Origin: Clostridia bacterium
GTDB lineage: Bacteria; Bacillota; Clostridia; TANB77; CAG-508
Reading direction: 5' to 3'
Length of the DNA: 33,347 nucleotides
Assembly: GCA_016290095.1 (NCBI GenBank)
Contig: JAEESU010000009.1
Coordinates: 1 to 33,347, forward strand
Under the pieces are notes generated by a model, which worked only from the letters and a program-made list of their open reading frames with translations, ran no database searches and was not told where the DNA came from. Positions 31,469 through 33,347 of the stretch are shown in pieces. The position numbers were made by a program, and so were the translations under genes. The stretch's first letter is position 1. Each line of letters opens with the position of its first letter.

Positions 31469-32344
31469 TTAATTTCCACCACCATCATTAATATATAAGT
31501 ATATTACACCATCTTTTATTTTAAATGAGTCTTCATTATAATATGAAGTTCCAATTATTGGACTGCTCTCATGTTTAAATAATTCTTTAACTGTATATGT
31601 TTCTTCAGATAAAACTTTATCTATATTATTTCCATGAGCAAGAACTATTTTATCATTATCATTTAATACTAATTCAAAAACATTTTCTTTTATATCATCA
31701 ATCAATGCAATATCACCTATTGGAACACTACTAGAATATGGAGTATAGTACCCATTCTTATATTCAAACTTAACAAAATTACCGTGAGAATCTGTAATAT
31801 AATAAGGAATCCTATCTTCATTATACCACTTAGTCTTATCGAATGATTTATCAACAAATTCATATTCCAAACTAAAATCCCCGATATACCATCTATAAAA
31901 TCCTTCTATATAATCTTTGTGAATAGTATAATTTCCCAATTTAATTTCTTTTTCGTTGCTATTTTCTAAACTATTAACAGTAGTTTTTATTTCCTTTGCT
32001 GAAAAAGTATGTGGATTTCCTACATCGGCTTTTAAGATAACTCTATCTGCATCCTTTATTAATCTTGCATTTAAAAAGACATTTTGTGGCATTAGCATCG
32101 CATCATAATTGTTACCTCTTTTTTTAATAATACTATTATAATCATCAATAGTATTATACTCAACTGACAAATTAGAATCTTGTACCTTGTCAATATTCTC
32201 CATAGATGGTGTATTTTCAACTATTATTTCTTGTTGATTATCTGTAACTTCAGGCATATTATTATTTTCTACCTTTTCCTTCTTATTGCATCCAGTAAGT
32301 AATAATACAGATATTAAAGACACTACTAATAATACTTTCTTCAT
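31469..32344 (-). CDS. Lipoprotein of unknown function
   Basis: The 291-residue protein has a lipoprotein signal with lipobox LLTGC (Cys about residue 19), a Glu/Asn-rich linker, and an outside domain rich in strands and aromatic residues (YIEGFYRWYIGDFSLEYEF, GNFVKFEYKNGYYTPYSS). No family recognised. The ATG at 32342-32344 has AGGAG 8 bases upstream; an ATG two codons earlier is less well placed. It ends in GGGN just before a terminator. Confidence 0.78.
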   Translation of the reverse strand: MKKVLLVVSLISVLLLTGCNKKEKVENNNMPEVTDNQQEIIVENTPSMENIDKVQDSNLSVEYNTIDDYNSIIKKRGNNYDAMLMPQNVFLNARLIKDADRVILKADVGNPHTFSAKEIKTTVNSLENSNEKEIKLGNYTIHKDYIEGFYRWYIGDFSLEYEFVDKSFDKTKWYNEDRIPYYITDSHGNFVKFEYKNGYYTPYSSSVPIGDIALIDDIKENVFELVLNDNDKIVLAHGNNIDKVLSEETYTVKELFKHESSPIIGTSYYNEDSFKIKDGVIYLYINDGGGN

Positions 32345-32371
32345 ATACATTTCTCCTCTCAATTATAATTT

Positions 32372-32584
32372 TTAATATTTCACTCTTCTCCTCTTATATT
32401 CATTTTCTAACAAAACATAAGGTGAACATTTATCTATTATTCTATCTAAATTTTTCTTAAAATATATTTGTCTAACACCATTGATTGTCTTATAATTTAC
32501 ATAATGTTTTCTCTTTTCTTCAGCAAATTCGTTTACCTCTTGAATGGCTAAGTTGTATCTAAAGGCATTTTTGACTTCTTTCTC
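32372..32584 (-). pseudogene. 5'-truncated gene remnant of about 70 codons
   Basis: A continuous frame with normal host codon use reads EKEVKNAFRYNLAIQEV at its start and CSPYVLLENEYKRRRVKY before its TAA at 32372. There is no ATG, GTG or TTG near the beginning and the frame opens straight after a stop, so the 5' end is missing. The basic, helical sequence is not recognised. The next 285 bases (32585-32869) hold no gene or clear structure that I can see. Confidence 0.45.
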
Positions 32585-32869
32585 TTACCACATCCATATA
32601 ATATAATATTATATCACTATTCCATACAAAATTCTACAAAGTAACAAAATTTTCTAAAAATTGTGGTATCAAGCAAATTGACTGCATTTTAACTACTAGT
32701 TCAATTTTATAGTCATTTATATATAAATCATTCATAATAACTTCTAGACTTTATTTAACAAAAAAATATTTAGAAAGGTTTAAGCTATAAAACACAAAGC
32801 AAGAACCTAACGACCTTTAGTTGCTTTGCAACAAGTATTGTTTCAATGAATCTAACATGTGAAAATAAT

Positions 32870-32902
32870 AAAAGACATATAGCTTTTAGCTATATGTCTT
32901 TT
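32870..32902 (-). terminator. Terminator of the rRNA-tRNA operon
   Basis: A perfect 15-bp stem (AAAAGACATATAGCT with AGCTATATGTCTTTT, 3-base loop) starts 2 bases after the tRNA 3' end. It is followed by UUAUUUU in the minus transcript. Its arms resemble the terminator at 26312-26346. Confidence 0.9.
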
Positions 32903-32904
32903 AT

Positions 32905-32980
32905 TGGCTCCTCTTGTTGGGCTCGAACCAACGACCTATCGGTTAACAGCCGAGCGCTCTACCAACTGAGCTAAAGAGGA
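32905..32980 (-). tRNA. tRNA-Asn (anticodon GUU)
   Basis: The minus strand gives a full 76-base cloverleaf: acceptor TCCTCTT/AAGAGGA, D-arm AGCTCAGTTGGTAGAGC, anticodon loop CTGTTAA with GTT, T-arm GTTGG-TTCGAAC-CCAAC, discriminator G and an encoded CCA. It is the last gene of the rRNA operon. Confidence 0.97.
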
Positions 32981-32987
32981 ATATAAA

Positions 32988-33104
32988 ACTGGCGACTTCT
33001 TATCTTCCCAGCAAGGTATACTCGCAAGTATTTTCAGCACTAAGGAGCTTGACTTCTGTGTTCGGCATGGGAACAGGTATTTCCTCCTCGTTATCATCAC
33101 CAGA
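32988..33104 (-). rRNA. rrf: 5S ribosomal RNA
   Basis: The minus strand starts with TCTGGTGATGATAACGAGG, contains the conserved CCCATGCCGAACACAGAAG and the CTTAGTGCTGAAAAT region, and closes with GTCGCCAG pairing with the 5' end. Ends are set to within a few bases. Confidence 0.95.
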
Positions 33105-33251
33105 AAATTTTTGTGTGCTTAGCACACTCAAAAATACATAGATAAATGTTACTTTAATTTGCGAAGCTACATTATTCGCAGCTTCGAGAAAATTTTAATT
33201 TTCTTGAAGTGCGGACAACTTTGCTTGCAAAGTTGTAGGCAAAACTTTTTG
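33105..33251 (-). other. 23S-5S spacer with processing stems
   Basis: The 147-base spacer holds stable inverted repeats: ACAACTTTG and CAAAGTTGT (33215-33236, loop CTTG), CGAAGCT with AGCTTCG (about 33162-33187) and GTGTG with CACAC (33113-33127). They are likely RNase processing stems of the rRNA precursor. No tRNA or frame is present. Confidence 0.6.
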
Positions 33252-33347
33252 TGGTTAAGCCCTCGATCTATTAGTACTGGTAAGCTACATCACTCTCATG
33301 ACTTATACCTCCAGCCTATCAACCAGGTCGTCTTCCTGGAATCTTAC
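33252..33347 (-). rRNA. rrl: 23S ribosomal RNA, 3' end
   Basis: The minus strand shows the last part of 23S rRNA: GTTGATAGGCTGGAGGT, AGCTTACCAGTACTAATAG and ATCGAGGGCTTAACC. The gene continues past the right edge; the 3' end is set by comparison with known ends, to within a few bases. Confidence 0.93.

Noticed and set aside
32640-32869. Small RNA or gene before the rRNA terminator
   Set aside because: No frame with a start, no promoter with good spacing and no stable hairpin apart from the operon terminator.

Overview
The window reads as the chromosome of a low-GC, endospore-forming Clostridia-type bacterium. The supporting signs are AT-rich DNA with strong AGGAGG ribosome sites, SpoIIID, a SPOCS (DUF3794) protein, Veg, meso-diaminopimelate dehydrogenase, and Firmicutes-style ribosomal and zinc operons. 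I cannot name the species. Almost every gene is on the minus strand, in line with the rRNA operon that enters from the right edge.

Layout from left to right. (1) 1-6166: a SPOCS protein cut by the window edge, veg with its own promoter and terminator, then a minus-strand operon that starts at a promoter near 6150: a pilin-like protein, an S66 peptidase, a RusA-type resolvase, two unrecognised proteins (732 and 267 aa) and spoIIID. A 17-bp RNA hairpin buries the spoIIID ribosome site. (2) 6186-6409: a composite REP/MITE-like inverted repeat and the terminator of the ribosomal operon. (3) 6433-10187: rpmG-secE-nusG-rplK-rplA-(L10 leader)-rplJ-rplL, with a long acidic tail on SecE. (4) 10249-11140: a plus-strand, higher-GC cassette with its own promoter, hairpin-rich leader, secreted protein and terminator. 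(5) 11134-15647: a zinc-uptake operon (Fur/Zur-type regulator with a one-base frameshift, a small Cys/His membrane protein, znuA, znuC, znuB, a secreted CPNCPPG protein and a flavin reductase), preceded by a promoter that overlaps a Fur-like palindrome. (6) 15679-16972: an M20 metallopeptidase behind what looks like a complete transcription attenuator: a 27-codon leader peptide, a leader hairpin, an alternative antiterminator pairing and a terminator. (7) 16974-17393: a second small higher-GC cassette. (8) 17402-25520: a long minus-strand run holding a flavin reductase, an ABC exporter pair, a GT4 glycosyltransferase, a Nudix hydrolase, a DUF4026-DUF2314 protein, a kinase-like protein and ddh. 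(9) 25545-32584: AIM24 on the plus strand, then small enzymes (P-loop FlaR-like, Nudix, nucleoside phosphorylase), lipoproteins, membrane-anchored unknowns and gene remnants. (10) 32870-33347: terminator, tRNA-Asn, 5S rRNA and the 3' end of 23S rRNA.

The most interesting signals are regulatory RNA structures rather than new enzymes. The M20 peptidase leader can be paired base by base into a trp/his-like attenuator, with two His codons just ahead of segment 1. The spoIIID hairpin keeps pairing through G-U wobbles only in the sense transcript. The two self-contained higher-GC cassettes and the frameshifted Zur-like regulator also merit checking. Everything here comes from reading the sequence; no searches or folding programs were run.
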